Positions 33,743 to 42,568 of a stretch of DNA of 64,000 bases are shown here, one piece after another. The stretch comes from JABAAW01 sp965216605 (GTDB lineage Bacteria > Pseudomonadota > Alphaproteobacteria > JABAAW01). The position numbers and the translations under genes are program-made. Location: contig CBDCGG010000002.1 of NCBI GenBank assembly GCA_965216605.1, positions 1,054,001 through 1,118,000 of the forward strand, read 5' to 3'. The notes beneath the pieces are model-generated. The model was given only the letters and a program-made list of their open reading frames with translations. It was not told the DNA's origin and did not search any database. How positions within the stretch are numbered: position 1 is the first letter of the stretch; each line of letters opens with the position of its first letter.

Positions 33743-33868
33743 GGTATTTCTCCTTTGATGAAGCGAGAGGGTTTGTGTATTCTCGCGGAGTAGATTTTTT
33801 CGAGGCTTTGTGAGCCCTCGATACTTTCTACGATGCGAGAGGCAACGGCTGTTATTAGCCCGTTGCTT
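33743..33868 (-). promoter_or_regulatory. Structured 5' region of hsp20, possible RNA thermometer
   Basis: In the transcript direction: GCAACGGGCT/AGCCGTTGC hairpin (33842-33866), CGAGGGCT/AAGCCTCG hairpin (33801-33820), and GCGAGA/TCTCGC hairpin (33763-33786), then the AAGGAGA ribosome site. Alpha- and gammaproteobacterial small heat-shock genes often use ROSE-type thermometers with this multi-hairpin plan. The diagnostic UUGCU facing the Shine-Dalgarno is not seen, so thermometer function is only a possibility; hairpin 2 followed by A-rich sequence could instead be a terminator. Confidence 0.4.
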
Positions 33869-34007
33869 TGATATATGTGGGGAGGGGTAGGGGGGATGTC
33901 AAGGGCGGCGGAGAATTTTTATTATTACCGAATTGCAGTAGATGGTACAAAGCATGCATTGACAAGGATAGAGGTAGGGCAAAGATTCACCTCACAAGGA
34001 ATGTGCG

Positions 34008-35018
34008 ATGGCTTTGCCCTCTCCCACTGTCGTCGACCTGTTTTGCGGGGCGGGTTTGCTGAGCTATGGCTTCTGTTCTGCAGGGTTTCGCCCTGTGTTT
34101 GCTATAGATAGCAACGAAGACAGCATAGCAAGCTACAGAAGAAATGTCGGTCGATCAGCTTGCGTTGGCGATGTTCGGAGCATTCCAACGGGTTTGCGTT
34201 GTGAAGTTGTTGTGGCGGGACCTCCTTGTCAAGGCTTTAGTCTTCTGGGACAGCAAGATTCGCGGGATCCAAGAAATCGTCTATGCTTGGTCGTACCTCT
34301 TTGGGCTCAGGAGACGCAGTGCAAGGTTGTTGTGGTAGAAAATGTCCCGCAGTTTGTTAAATCTTATCAATATGCGACGATGGTAACAGAATTAAAAAAT
34401 CAAGGTTTTGCAGTTAAATCTTGGATGCTTAACGCAGCGGACTTTGGCACGCCTCAAAACAGGAAAAGAAGTTTTACCATTGCAAGCAAAATTGGTTTGC
34501 CAGAAATGCCTTTACAGAAAAAACAAAAAACTACTGTCAGAGAAGCGTTTAAAAATCTTCCTTCCCAGAACAGTGACTCTATGCATATTTCCCCAGTGCC
34601 AAGCAATTTGGCGATGGCGCGCTTTAAAAATACGCCATGCGGAGGAGGCAAGGATGATATTATGAAAAACGCGCCTGATATTTGCCTTGATTCGTGGTTT
34701 GAGCGAAGAGGACAAACAACGGATGTTTGGGGACGCATGCTTTGGGAAAAACCGTCAAATACGATAAGATGCTATTTTCAGAACCCGACTACGGGGCGTT
34801 ATGTTCACCCCGAAGAAAACCGTGTAATTACTCTAAGAGAAGGGGCACGTTTGCAAGACATTCCTGACAGCTGGATTTTTCAAGGTAGACGAACTTCAGC
34901 GGTTAAGCAGATTGGCAACGGCGTTCCTATAAAGATAGGGAGAATTATTGGTAAAAATATACATAATATATTTAATAATTATCAACGGAGCAATAAAATT
35001 ATAGTGTCCAGCAATTAA
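34008..35018 (+). CDS. C5-cytosine DNA methyltransferase
   Basis: Motifs in family order: I VDLFCGAGLLSYGF, IV AGPPCQGFS with the catalytic Cys, VI VVVENVPQF, VIII QNRKRSF and X GNGVP. 336 residues, one short target-recognition region between VIII and X. AAGGA lies seven bases before ATG 34008. AT content rises sharply after about residue 110. The gene ends 20 bases inside the convergent GHKL ATPase gene. No partner nuclease with a known fold lies beside it; the ATPase may be the partner (the MORC/MutL-like R-M systems described by Iyer and colleagues). Target sequence unknown. Confidence 0.93.
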   Translation: MALPSPTVVDLFCGAGLLSYGFCSAGFRPVFAIDSNEDSIASYRRNVGRSACVGDVRSIPTGLRCEVVVAGPPCQGFSLLGQQDSRDPRNRLCLVVPLWAQETQCKVVVVENVPQFVKSYQYATMVTELKNQGFAVKSWMLNAADFGTPQNRKRSFTIASKIGLPEMPLQKKQKTTVREAFKNLPSQNSDSMHISPVPSNLAMARFKNTPCGGGKDDIMKNAPDICLDSWFERRGQTTDVWGRMLWEKPSNTIRCYFQNPTTGRYVHPEENRVITLREGARLQDIPDSWIFQGRRTSAVKQIGNGVPIKIGRIIGKNIHNIFNNYQRSNKIIVSSN

Positions 35019-36870
35019 TAATAAATTTTTCGCAATTATTCCATAGTTTTTCTAAATCTTCAAGTAACGGCTCGTAATAATTTGAATGCACCAAATAGTT
35101 TAATTTTTCTATTTCACAGATACTCTTGTTAGTCAGGTTTAAACCTTGCCTGATGCCGATTTCAACATTTGGCTTTTCTCCCCTATAGAATTTCATATGT
35201 TCAGTAACAGCATTGATTCTTTTGGGCAAGGAAAGACTTCCTCCATTCTTGTTTGTGTTTTTAATGTTGTTTTTACCCATGTAATACTCAACACTAATTT
35301 CTATAAATGTTCTTGCTAGCACAGCGGTAGCATTTCTTGCTTTTGTAGCATCAAGGGTGCTGGATTGAGAAAGCTCATTGAATATTTGCCTCTCCCTATG
35401 TCTTTCGTCAGGCACAATATTGCCCACAGAACTTGGTATCCAAGATTTTCTGTTTAAAATATCCATTGGACTTTCAGAACCTAAAATCGACGGCACAAAT
35501 TTTTGAAAATTTTCACTGCCAATTCCAAAATCCTCTACTAACATTTCTAGTATTTTCATGCATAATTTTTTTTCTTTGGGATTCATTTTTTTAATGATAT
35601 AACCATATTCTCTTATAATATCACTTTTTTCTATAATTTCCTTAGCCTTTTTTTTGCGATATTGCCCGTTTGCGGTAAGTGCTTTTTTCATACGATCAGT
35701 AATTTCTTTTGAAAATGCTTCTGTTACAGGGTTTTCTTTTAACTCTGTCCTGTTGGTATTTATTAAATCCTTGAACTCTTGGTCTAGAACATCGGCTTTA
35801 ACAATGCATTCCATATAACTATGAGCAAGATAATTTGTTACTCCAGTATGTAACCCTAGCAGAGATGGCCCCATTGCAAGACGATTGTTGCAATAGATTC
35901 TCGCGCCTCGTTGATTGGTTGGCAGCGATCCAACTTTCCAACCTTGTTTTTCTATATTCTCATCATCGCCTTTTCTATAACGAAATTTAATAGTGTATTC
36001 AAATTCAATTTGTCCAATGTCATCAATATCAATGGTATCTTTTTTTAACTTTCCATCACTATTGGGATAGCAAAATTCGTAAAGAGTCTCCTCTGGGGAA
36101 AGAGGGTCTGTGCTTTCGCTTGGTATGTCAGTGTTTTTAACGTATATTGCAAAATTTTCTTTTGTTATACCAAAGAAATTATTTATTATAGTTTTCTTAA
36201 TCATGCTCATCGAGCTTACCAAAGAACCATAATTAAGGTTAGACAAAGTTATTTTTGTACCGTGGCTTTCCAAAGGCTGATTTTCTTGGTGATCTGCTGT
36301 TATTTTTTTATCAGTGATATCTTCGGCTTTAGCAAGCTCTTTGCAATCTAAACAAAAGGTGGTAGAGAAATTTTCTTCCTTTTTTTTTGTTTCAACAGTA
36401 ATTTTTTCGGCAGTGCCAAACCCAGCTAGTTTTCCTAACCCTTTTCGCCCCGTCACTCTTCTTATTCCGTTTTCGGACATATTATACATTTCGTTGTTAG
36501 AGTCTTGGGCATCGCCTTTGCGTCTATTACGATTAATAGGAAGGAATTTATTTTGTATATCACTTGGAAGCATGCCGTGTCCGTCGTCTTCTATAGTAAT
36601 TTCTAAGTTTTCTGGTAATTTTATATCAAGAATTTCTCTTCTAGGTATGCTTTTTGTTTTTATTTTTGCTCTAATTTTTATTTTTTCTTCTTGTATTTTG
36701 TTGTAAGGAAGGGAAATCGTTACTTTTTTAGCGTCCGAATCATATGCGTTTGCAACAAATTCGACCAAACTTTTGGCTACAGAGGTGTACATGTTGACAC
36801 CAAGGGATTCGATCATACCTCCTTGTATGCTGATATTGAAGAATAGTGGTCTATCTTTGTCTGTTGCCAT
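34999..36870 (-). CDS. GHKL (Hsp90/MutL/MORC-like) ATPase, likely defence-associated
   Basis: 623 residues, AT-rich. The Bergerat ATP fold is at the front: SLVEFVANAYDSDA (N box), ITIEDDGHGMLPSDI (DxGxG, G1), and GRKGLGKLAGFGTAEKITV (G2-like). A transducer-like segment follows (about 240-400, with RGARIYCNNRLAMGP), then a Lys/Glu-rich helical region, and a helical tail with ARNATAVLARTFIEISVEYYMG. No nuclease motif is obvious, although the last 120 residues could form a separate helical domain. TAGGAGGATTAGGACA precedes ATG. Tail-to-tail overlap with the C5 methylase suggests one modification/defence unit; an independent ATPase is possible. Confidence 0.75.
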   Translation of the reverse strand: MATDKDRPLFFNISIQGGMIESLGVNMYTSVAKSLVEFVANAYDSDAKKVTISLPYNKIQEEKIKIRAKIKTKSIPRREILDIKLPENLEITIEDDGHGMLPSDIQNKFLPINRNRRKGDAQDSNNEMYNMSENGIRRVTGRKGLGKLAGFGTAEKITVETKKKEENFSTTFCLDCKELAKAEDITDKKITADHQENQPLESHGTKITLSNLNYGSLVSSMSMIKKTIINNFFGITKENFAIYVKNTDIPSESTDPLSPEETLYEFCYPNSDGKLKKDTIDIDDIGQIEFEYTIKFRYRKGDDENIEKQGWKVGSLPTNQRGARIYCNNRLAMGPSLLGLHTGVTNYLAHSYMECIVKADVLDQEFKDLINTNRTELKENPVTEAFSKEITDRMKKALTANGQYRKKKAKEIIEKSDIIREYGYIIKKMNPKEKKLCMKILEMLVEDFGIGSENFQKFVPSILGSESPMDILNRKSWIPSSVGNIVPDERHRERQIFNELSQSSTLDATKARNATAVLARTFIEISVEYYMGKNNIKNTNKNGGSLSLPKRINAVTEHMKFYRGEKPNVEIGIRQGLNLTNKSICEIEKLNYLVHSNYYEPLLEDLEKLWNNCEKFIINCWTL

Positions 36871-37076
36871 TGTCCTAATCCTCCTATGCTGTTGGTTGCG
36901 GAAGGGCGAGCGTGGGGTTTTCCCGCACCAAAGCCCCTCCGTTGTTCGCTAGAGCATTCTGCCTCGTTCTGCAACTAGAGTCAAGACTCCCCCGCGCCTC
37001 CCCCACGCTATTATTCCCCCCTCACGGGTGCAGTGTCACGCCTCTTTCATCCCATACCTCGCCCGTTTACGCTGCT

Positions 37077-37307
37077 TCAGACCTCTTTGCCGAGCTTAAA
37101 GCCGCCGAAGCGTTTCCGAAAGCTCGCCAGCCTCCCCGCCTCAATCAGTTTCTGAGCGCCCCCAGTCCACGCAGGATGCGACAAAGGATCAACCTCCAAG
37201 CGCAACTCATCCCCCGCCTTCCCCCAAGTAGACCGCGTCTCAAACTTCGTCCCGTCCGTCAAACGTACAACAATACGATGATACTCCGGATGCAATCCCT
37301 GCTTCAT
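37077..37307 (-). CDS. rpmE: 50S ribosomal protein L31
   Basis: bL31: MKQGLHPEYHRIVVRLTDGT, TRSTWGK, and SHPAWTGGAQKL. 76 residues. The zinc-binding cysteines of the C+ type are missing, as in many alphaproteobacteria. AAGG precedes the ATG. The flanking non-coding DNA (36871-37076 and 37308-37542) holds no feature I can support but is very A/C-rich on the plus strand. Confidence 0.95.
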   Translation of the reverse strand: MKQGLHPEYHRIVVRLTDGTKFETRSTWGKAGDELRLEVDPLSHPAWTGGAQKLIEAGRLASFRKRFGGFKLGKEV

Positions 37308-37542
37308 AAATCCTTACCTCGAAAAACCCCCAAGCCTCAACTCAACCCCACTCATACTACACACAGAAAAAATCCGCAACAACTTTCTCGCACAAAAAGA
37401 CTCGCGCAGAAAAAAATCTCGATCTATAATGCACAGAAACAAAAAGCAAAATAAACTAGTCGCAACCCAAAAACCTCTCGTTCTCGTCAATCTCCTTCGT
37501 CAATCTCCCTCGTAAAGCCCCCGTAAAGCCCCCGTAAATCCC

Positions 37543-38025
37543 ATGGTTCGGATAGACTCAACAGCCTCCGTCGGAAAAACGCGCGCTCCGCAAAAAGCAC
37601 GCAAGTCCTCCAAAAGCCGAGCCGCAAACTCAGCGAACTCTCCCAATGTCAGCTTCGCGCAATCCCTCTCCCAAGCAGAAGCCGCAGAAGCACCCGACGC
37701 GCTAGAGCCTCAATCCTCCGCATCCGAAATCGACGGCGATATCGGATTGCTCGCACTGCAAGAAAAACCTAGCCACTCTCCTGCAGACAACCAGCGCGCA
37801 AAAAAAAGAGCCATCGCTTACGGGGAAGGCTTGATCGACCGATTACAAGCCTTGCATGTTCGATTGCTATCAGGAGTGGTATCAGAGCAGGAACTGCTAC
37901 GATTGCAAGGATTCTTCGCCGACGACAGAAACAGCGGCGCAGACCTAGAAGACGAGAAACTACGCTCTATCCTCGGCGAGATCGAACTGCGCGTGCAAGT
38001 AGAACTCGCCAAAAAAAGACGATAA
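37543..38025 (+). CDS. fliX: Flagellar assembly regulator FliX
   Basis: 160 residues. The N-terminal half is disordered Ser/Ala/Lys-rich sequence; from residue 65 it matches FliX, the alphaproteobacterial protein that couples flagellar basal-body assembly to FlbD-dependent late flagellar gene expression: LALQEKP, RAIAYGEGLIDRLQALHVRLLSG, then LRSILGEIELRVQVELAK at the C terminus. No membrane segment. No other flagellar gene is in the window, but FliX implies a flagellum, which gives the pse cluster a plausible target (flagellin glycosylation). Confidence 0.85.
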   Translation: MVRIDSTASVGKTRAPQKARKSSKSRAANSANSPNVSFAQSLSQAEAAEAPDALEPQSSASEIDGDIGLLALQEKPSHSPADNQRAKKRAIAYGEGLIDRLQALHVRLLSGVVSEQELLRLQGFFADDRNSGADLEDEKLRSILGEIELRVQVELAKKRR

Positions 38026-38160
38026 GAAAAATGGGGATAAGGGATTTTTTCGCTTGACGCAGAGGGAGATAGGCGGGTAAAGTGCTCTACTTGGAGAAAG
38101 GTTGCTGGCAACTCTGACTCCAACTCCAACTCACTAACACCACGCGAAGGAGGAAAAGAA

Positions 38161-39402
38161 ATGGAATGCAACACAAAGCAAATGCGTATAGGTAAACTAT
38201 ATCTTCAAAAAAATTTAATCGACCTGTCTCCTCCGTATCAACGAGAGGGGGATTTGTGGAACAAGATCAAGAAAAAGCTTTTTATGGACTCAATTATGAG
38301 AGGATTTGATGTTCCAAAGCTGTATTTCCACGATATACGAAAAGAAGAAAAGCCATACCAATACACGGTCATTGATGGCAAGCAAAGACTTGAAACTCTT
38401 TGGGAGTTTATAAAAGGCAAAATTCCCTTTGAGGATTCAGAAACAAAATGTGATCGTTATTATAACGACCTATCAGAAGTAGAATTAGAAGAGTTTAAGA
38501 GTAAAGAACTAGATATTGTTTATGTCGAAGATGCCGATGCCGATGATATTGAAGAAATTTTTTCACGATTAAATAATGGCACTTCTCTTTCCAATGCCGA
38601 GAAAAGAAACTCCATAGAAGGCGATATGTCACAATTAATTCGTGATTTAGCAGGTAAAAATAAATTTTTTACTAAAAAAATAAAAATTAGCAACAAAAGG
38701 CTTGTGCATTATGAAATTGCAACAAGATTTCTTGTTATTGAGGATACAGAAAATCATTCGAGTGTAACGAGGGATTACAATTTAATGCCCAAACCTCTAG
38801 ATAGTTTTGTTAGAAAGCACAAAGTTTTATCAGAGAAAAAAATAAAACAATTCAAGGACAGTGTCTATAAAAATTTGATCAAACCAAATAGAATTTTTGA
38901 CAATGAAGATTCTCGTCTTTCCAAGCATGTTTACGCACAGACATATTATATTTTTATTAAGAATTTATTTGAAGATTATGTCGCTAACGAATCTGTAGTG
39001 AGTAGCTACATAGAAAAATTCGAGATGGAAAGATTTTTGGATGAAGAAAAAGACGAAAGTGAGCGTGAGATAGGTTTTGCTGATTACAAACTGCATATTC
39101 GTCAAGGTCTCGGTAACAGCGGAGCTATTTCTGAGAGAGATAGAATATTAAGAAATTATTTTTTGCGATGGAATGATGACACCCTTCCTAAGGACTCTGC
39201 AAGAGTTTTTAGCATAGAGGAACGAGGAATTATATGGAGAATTTTTGAAAAGAATTGTAAAATATGTGGAAAAGACATTAAAAATATTGATGACATGTGC
39301 GCTGACCACATTATACCTCACTCCAAAGGCGGTAAAACGATAATAAGCAATGCTCAAGCTTTGTGTCAGAGCTGTAATTTACTAAAATCAAACAAAATTT
39401 AA
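38161..39402 (+). CDS. DUF262 (GmrSD N-type) protein with C-terminal HNH domain
   Basis: 413 residues, AT-rich. The DUF262/ParB-like fold occupies residues 1-110 with LSPPYQREGDLWN and YTVIDGKQRLETLWEFI (the DGQQR-type motif), then NNGTSLSNAEKRNS. The last 50 residues form an HNH unit (CKICGKDI...CADHIIPHSKGG...NAQALCQSCN) with two Cys pairs as zinc knuckles. DUF262 and HNH proteins of this plan occur in modified-DNA restriction systems such as GmrSD. GGAGG precedes the ATG. A second HNH gene follows after 14 bases; together they look like a small defence cassette. The left side (38026-38160) has no gene. Confidence 0.8.
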   Translation: MECNTKQMRIGKLYLQKNLIDLSPPYQREGDLWNKIKKKLFMDSIMRGFDVPKLYFHDIRKEEKPYQYTVIDGKQRLETLWEFIKGKIPFEDSETKCDRYYNDLSEVELEEFKSKELDIVYVEDADADDIEEIFSRLNNGTSLSNAEKRNSIEGDMSQLIRDLAGKNKFFTKKIKISNKRLVHYEIATRFLVIEDTENHSSVTRDYNLMPKPLDSFVRKHKVLSEKKIKQFKDSVYKNLIKPNRIFDNEDSRLSKHVYAQTYYIFIKNLFEDYVANESVVSSYIEKFEMERFLDEEKDESEREIGFADYKLHIRQGLGNSGAISERDRILRNYFLRWNDDTLPKDSARVFSIEERGIIWRIFEKNCKICGKDIKNIDDMCADHIIPHSKGGKTIISNAQALCQSCNLLKSNKI

Positions 39403-39416
39403 AAAAGGTTATAAAA

Positions 39417-39797
39417 ATGGCATCGAATTCTAATGCTGTCGCCCAAGAACTCGTTATGCGAAAGCAGAGCGCGCCTATTAGATTTACCAAAAGGCAACAA
39501 GAGGCAATTAAGAAAAAGTACGAAAACCGTTGCGCTCTCTGTTGTCTTGGCGTTGAAGATGGTGTTGATGTTTGTGTTGTTCACAAGATGTCAAGTGTAG
39601 ACGGTGGTAAAGCAACAATAGAAAACGGACAAGTCCTATGCACCGAACATAACCAAACAAGATATAATGCAGATAGCAGCGATGCCAAAACCTATGTGTC
39701 TTTGATGCTAAAGGTAGCGCGACATAGAAAAGATGAGCGCATGGGAAAATTTTATTCTCAATTGCTTAAAATTTTTAAAAAATATAAAATCGCTTAA
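39417..39797 (+). CDS. Small HNH-type protein
   Basis: 126 residues, AT-rich and basic. Cys pair CALCC (near residue 40), then DVCVVHKMSSVDGGKATIENGQVLCTEHNQTR, with His, Asn and a C-x2-H pair in HNH order. It ends with a Lys-rich helix. Starts 14 bases after the DUF262-HNH gene with a weak AAAGGTT site, so likely co-expressed. Role inferred as nuclease; partner or toxin roles are possible. Confidence 0.75.
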   Translation: MASNSNAVAQELVMRKQSAPIRFTKRQQEAIKKKYENRCALCCLGVEDGVDVCVVHKMSSVDGGKATIENGQVLCTEHNQTRYNADSSDAKTYVSLMLKVARHRKDERMGKFYSQLLKIFKKYKIA

Positions 39798-39851
39798 TGT
39801 CATCATAAAAAAACTAAAACAAAATGAAAATTTTTGTGATTTGAAACGTAA

Positions 39852-39945
39852 ACATCGCGCGCGTAGCGCGGGGGGGGTGTGGGGGGATAAATTCCCCCCG
39901 CAAAAGACCCCGCGTCAGCGGGCGCGCGTAAGTGCGCTTTTCTAA
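39852..39945 (+). repeat. Dispersed hairpin element, copy G (partial)
   Basis: ACATCGCGCGCGTAGCGCGG, then a stem GGGGGATAAATTCCCCCC, then GCAAAAGACCCCGCGTCAGC, GGGCGCGCGTAAGTGCGC and TTTT. It has neither outer palindrome nor CTCTTATTC core. Compared with copy D, the GAGGGA-GTAA-TCCCTC stem is replaced by GGGGGATAAATTCCCCC with pairing kept. It lies at the right edge of the AT-rich HNH cassette. Confidence 0.78.
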
Positions 39946-39953
39946 AAATTTCC

Positions 39954-40715
39954 TCATCCCTTTTTTACCCACATGACCGGGCGAGCCGTTCGCAAGACAA
40001 CATCCGCAACAACCCCATGGTGACGATTGTACGATTCTAAATTATACATGCCCGCTCGTCGTCCGCGCTCCAATCGCTTTACCATCGCTCCGCCCGCCGC
40101 CGTCTCCACAACACAAGCCCGCCCCACTAATCCCGAAACCTCGCCTGCGTAGCGCATATCGAAAAACAAGATGTCGCCATCGTCAAAAATCGGACTCATG
40201 CTTTCTCCGCGCACGACAACGCCTCCCCATCGTCGCACAACGCCATCGCCAAACAACTCACCTGGTACGGCGATACTCTCTCCGTCAGGAAACTGATCGT
40301 TCCAATACTCTATCTCTGAGCCAGCGCGAACGATTCCGACTATAGGACAATCTCTCGACTCTCCCACACGATGCAACGACGATACCACATTCTCCTCGTC
40401 CATCTGCCCTTCGTCCAGACTTGCGATTCTTCCTGCTAATGCTCCGCCGAATGCTTTTCTAGGATTTTTCCTAGCCTCAAGATTGTTTTTGAGTTTTGTT
40501 TCTAGCGTGAAGTTGATCTCTAATGCGTCGCAGATCTTCTTGAAGCGATCGACGGAGGGCGACGATCCCCTCAACACCGAGCGCAAGCTCTCAGGAGCAA
40601 ACCCATAGCGTTTCTCTGCTGCGTGCACGGAAAGACTCAAGGTACGCAACCTCGCTTCGATCAGCTCGACCAGCGTACGTGAAAAAGCTCCGGCCTTGGG
40701 TTTCGGCATTCTCAT
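39954..40715 (-). CDS. LexA/CI-like repressor with S24 peptidase domain
   Basis: 253 residues. Helix-turn-helix near residues 25-65 (SLSVHAAEKRYGFAPESLRSVLRGSSPSVDRFKKICDAL), linker, then an S24 domain: VGIVRAGSEIEYW (like the Ala/Cys-Gly cleavage region), VVRGESMSPIFDDGDILFFD with the nucleophile Ser, and GAMVKRL with the catalytic Lys. This is the plan of phage CI and stress-response repressors that self-cleave with RecA. No prophage follows. Two ATGs (40715, 40709) are possible. The gene faces away from the small gene at 40863, so it may control that promoter region. Confidence 0.85.
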   Translation of the reverse strand: MRMPKPKAGAFSRTLVELIEARLRTLSLSVHAAEKRYGFAPESLRSVLRGSSPSVDRFKKICDALEINFTLETKLKNNLEARKNPRKAFGGALAGRIASLDEGQMDEENVVSSLHRVGESRDCPIVGIVRAGSEIEYWNDQFPDGESIAVPGELFGDGVVRRWGGVVVRGESMSPIFDDGDILFFDMRYAGEVSGLVGRACVVETAAGGAMVKRLERGRRAGMYNLESYNRHHGVVADVVLRTARPVMWVKKG

Positions 40716-40862
40716 AATATATTCCGAAAAATGACGCTTGTCGAGTCTTTTCGCTTGATTTTTTCACAATATACATAGAAAATACGCGAAGCAACCCTGA
40801 AGATCTCTCTCGAAGCCCCCAACGACTAGAAAAACAACCCGACAATCTCTTAAGGAACCCTC

Positions 40863-41249
40863 ATGTCGTCTCTCCCTCCGATGTCTTTTGCCCCAACTTC
40901 TCACGCAGCTTCTCATGCAGCTCCTTATGCAGCCTCGCATGCTCGCACGCTCTTGCATCTGACCTACGAGACCGACCAAGCCTTGCGCGAAGGACGGCTT
41001 GGCGCGGCAGAATGGTTTGCCTTTGTCTCCGATATCGAAAGCTTGGCGCGCAAGATCGAACATCGCGCTCCGCCGATAAGTGTCGGTAGAAACAAGGCAG
41101 AACAAGACAAGGCAGAACAAGAAGCGCGAGTTCTTTCTTTTCCTACTTCCGAATCTACCGCTTGCGGGTCTTCTTCTGCGCCTCCTGTGCCACGCGCGTC
41201 AAGGCTTCGATGTAAAAACGACGGGCTTCCTCCTGCGAGAACTCTCTGA
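40863..41249 (+). CDS. Small hypothetical protein, divergent from the S24 repressor
   Basis: 128 residues: Ala/His/Ser-rich front, one plausible helix (LTYETDQALREGRLGAAEWFAFVSDIESLARKIEHR), a Lys/Gln/Glu repeat (NKAEQDKAEQEA) and a disordered tail. AAGGAA stands five bases before the ATG. The last 95 bases overlap the convergent glycosyltransferase, so the tail may be an artefact. Family not recognised. Confidence 0.5.
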   Translation: MSSLPPMSFAPTSHAASHAAPYAASHARTLLHLTYETDQALREGRLGAAEWFAFVSDIESLARKIEHRAPPISVGRNKAEQDKAEQEARVLSFPTSESTACGSSSAPPVPRASRLRCKNDGLPPARTL

Positions 41250-42414
41250 CTACAAAGGCATGCGCCGCCTCTCCCATAGCGCGTTTTTGTTGCAGGGGTA
41301 GAGATGCAAAAGTCCGCATGGTCTCTGCGAGCGCGTGCGCATCGCGACAGGCGCATAGGAGTGCCGTTTTGTTCTCCACCACCGCGCGCTGCCAGCCGGG
41401 GTAGCGTGCGACGATTGCGGGAATACGCATTGCTGCAGCCTCCAAAATCACGCGCGGCAGACCCTCCGCGTAGGAAGGCAAAACGAGGCAGTCTATAGGA
41501 TGTTCGGCTGAAGCGAGTAAGTCCTCTACGCGCTTATGTTCTCCAAGCCATGTAACAATCCCTTGCGCGGCTGCCTTCTCCATCTCTTGTTGCGGAATGT
41601 GGTCGGGGTCGGTTTGCTCTGCGCTGCCTGCCAGCCAGAACTCCAACTGCTGCTCGTGCTGTAGCAGGCGGGCGGCTTGCAGATACTCTGATACGCCCTT
41701 CGCCTTGAGGAGTCTTCCTAGAAACAGAAAACGCAACAGGGGTTTTTGCGCTCGGGGTTTTGTTTTGTGGGGAGGGGGGCGGAATCGCGTGAGGTCGATA
41801 CCCATGTCTTTGCTGACGAGAATCGAGGGCGGGTGTGATTTATTAGAGTGTGATTTATTAGAGTGCAAGAAAGTTTGCAAGAAGGTTTTGTTATGCTGGT
41901 TGAGCACCCATAGTTGTGCGGTATTGCGCAGGAGCGTGCGGAGCAGGAGGGTGAGTATTTTGTGTAGGGGTGTGCGTTGGGTGAACACTCTGCCTAGTCC
42001 GGTGAAGACGGCGACGAGGCGAAAGGGGGAGGATTTTGGCAGGAATGGCGAGAGGAGTTTATTGGCGATTGCGCTATAGAGGATGGGTTTGAGTGTGTAG
42101 GCGATGACGATTTGCGGGCGGAGGCGGTAGAGCAGGCGGAGAATGTTCCATAGGATTATGGCTTCGCGGAGGGGATTTTTACCGTGGTCGGAGAATGTGA
42201 TGGGGTAGATATCGACGATGTTTTGTTGGGTTAGGGAGGGGGAGCAGACATTAGTTTCTCCTTGAGCTTCTTTTGGGACTTGTGCGAGGAGGGATAGATG
42301 GCAACCTTGTTGTTTGAGTGCGAGGAGGATGTGTTTATGTTCGGCGACGAAGGTGTTGGCTTTTTTGGCGAAGAGGAGGATATGGTGCGAGGCGAGCGGG
42401 GGTTGGGGTGGCAT
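41155..42414 (-). CDS. Glycosyltransferase family 4 protein
   Basis: 419 residues. N-terminal domain HHILLFAKKANTFVAEHKHILLAL and IVIAYTLKPILYS; DLTRFRPP at the hinge; donor domain with LRFLFLGRLLKAKGVSEYLQAARLL, ITWLGEHK-type strand, and DCLVLPSYAEGLPRVILEAAAMRIPAIVARYPGWQRAV, which is the EGLPxxxLEAxA motif of GT4 enzymes. Probably acts in surface polysaccharide assembly; no partner gene is adjacent. The first third reads as strongly G/T-rich on the plus strand (A/C codons), as expected left of repeat H. 42415-42568 contains no gene. Confidence 0.88.
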   Translation of the reverse strand: MPPQPPLASHHILLFAKKANTFVAEHKHILLALKQQGCHLSLLAQVPKEAQGETNVCSPSLTQQNIVDIYPITFSDHGKNPLREAIILWNILRLLYRLRPQIVIAYTLKPILYSAIANKLLSPFLPKSSPFRLVAVFTGLGRVFTQRTPLHKILTLLLRTLLRNTAQLWVLNQHNKTFLQTFLHSNKSHSNKSHPPSILVSKDMGIDLTRFRPPPHKTKPRAQKPLLRFLFLGRLLKAKGVSEYLQAARLLQHEQQLEFWLAGSAEQTDPDHIPQQEMEKAAAQGIVTWLGEHKRVEDLLASAEHPIDCLVLPSYAEGLPRVILEAAAMRIPAIVARYPGWQRAVVENKTALLCACRDAHALAETMRTFASLPLQQKRAMGEAAHAFVVREFSQEEARRFYIEALTRVAQEAQKKTRKR

Positions 42415-42568
42415 TTTCTGTGGGGGGTTTAGATTATAAATATTAGGTTAGAAATCTTGGGTTAGAGATATTGGTGATTGTGCATTTTGCGGGATGGAAA
42501 CGCAAGATAGGTGGCTTGTTTTTTGAAAGTGTCTGTCTCTGTTTGCTTGCGTGTGTTTGGCTTTGTTT

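Noticed and set aside
33743..33868. Firm ROSE thermometer call
   Set aside because: The UUGCU element facing the Shine-Dalgarno is not visible, so only a structured leader is reported.
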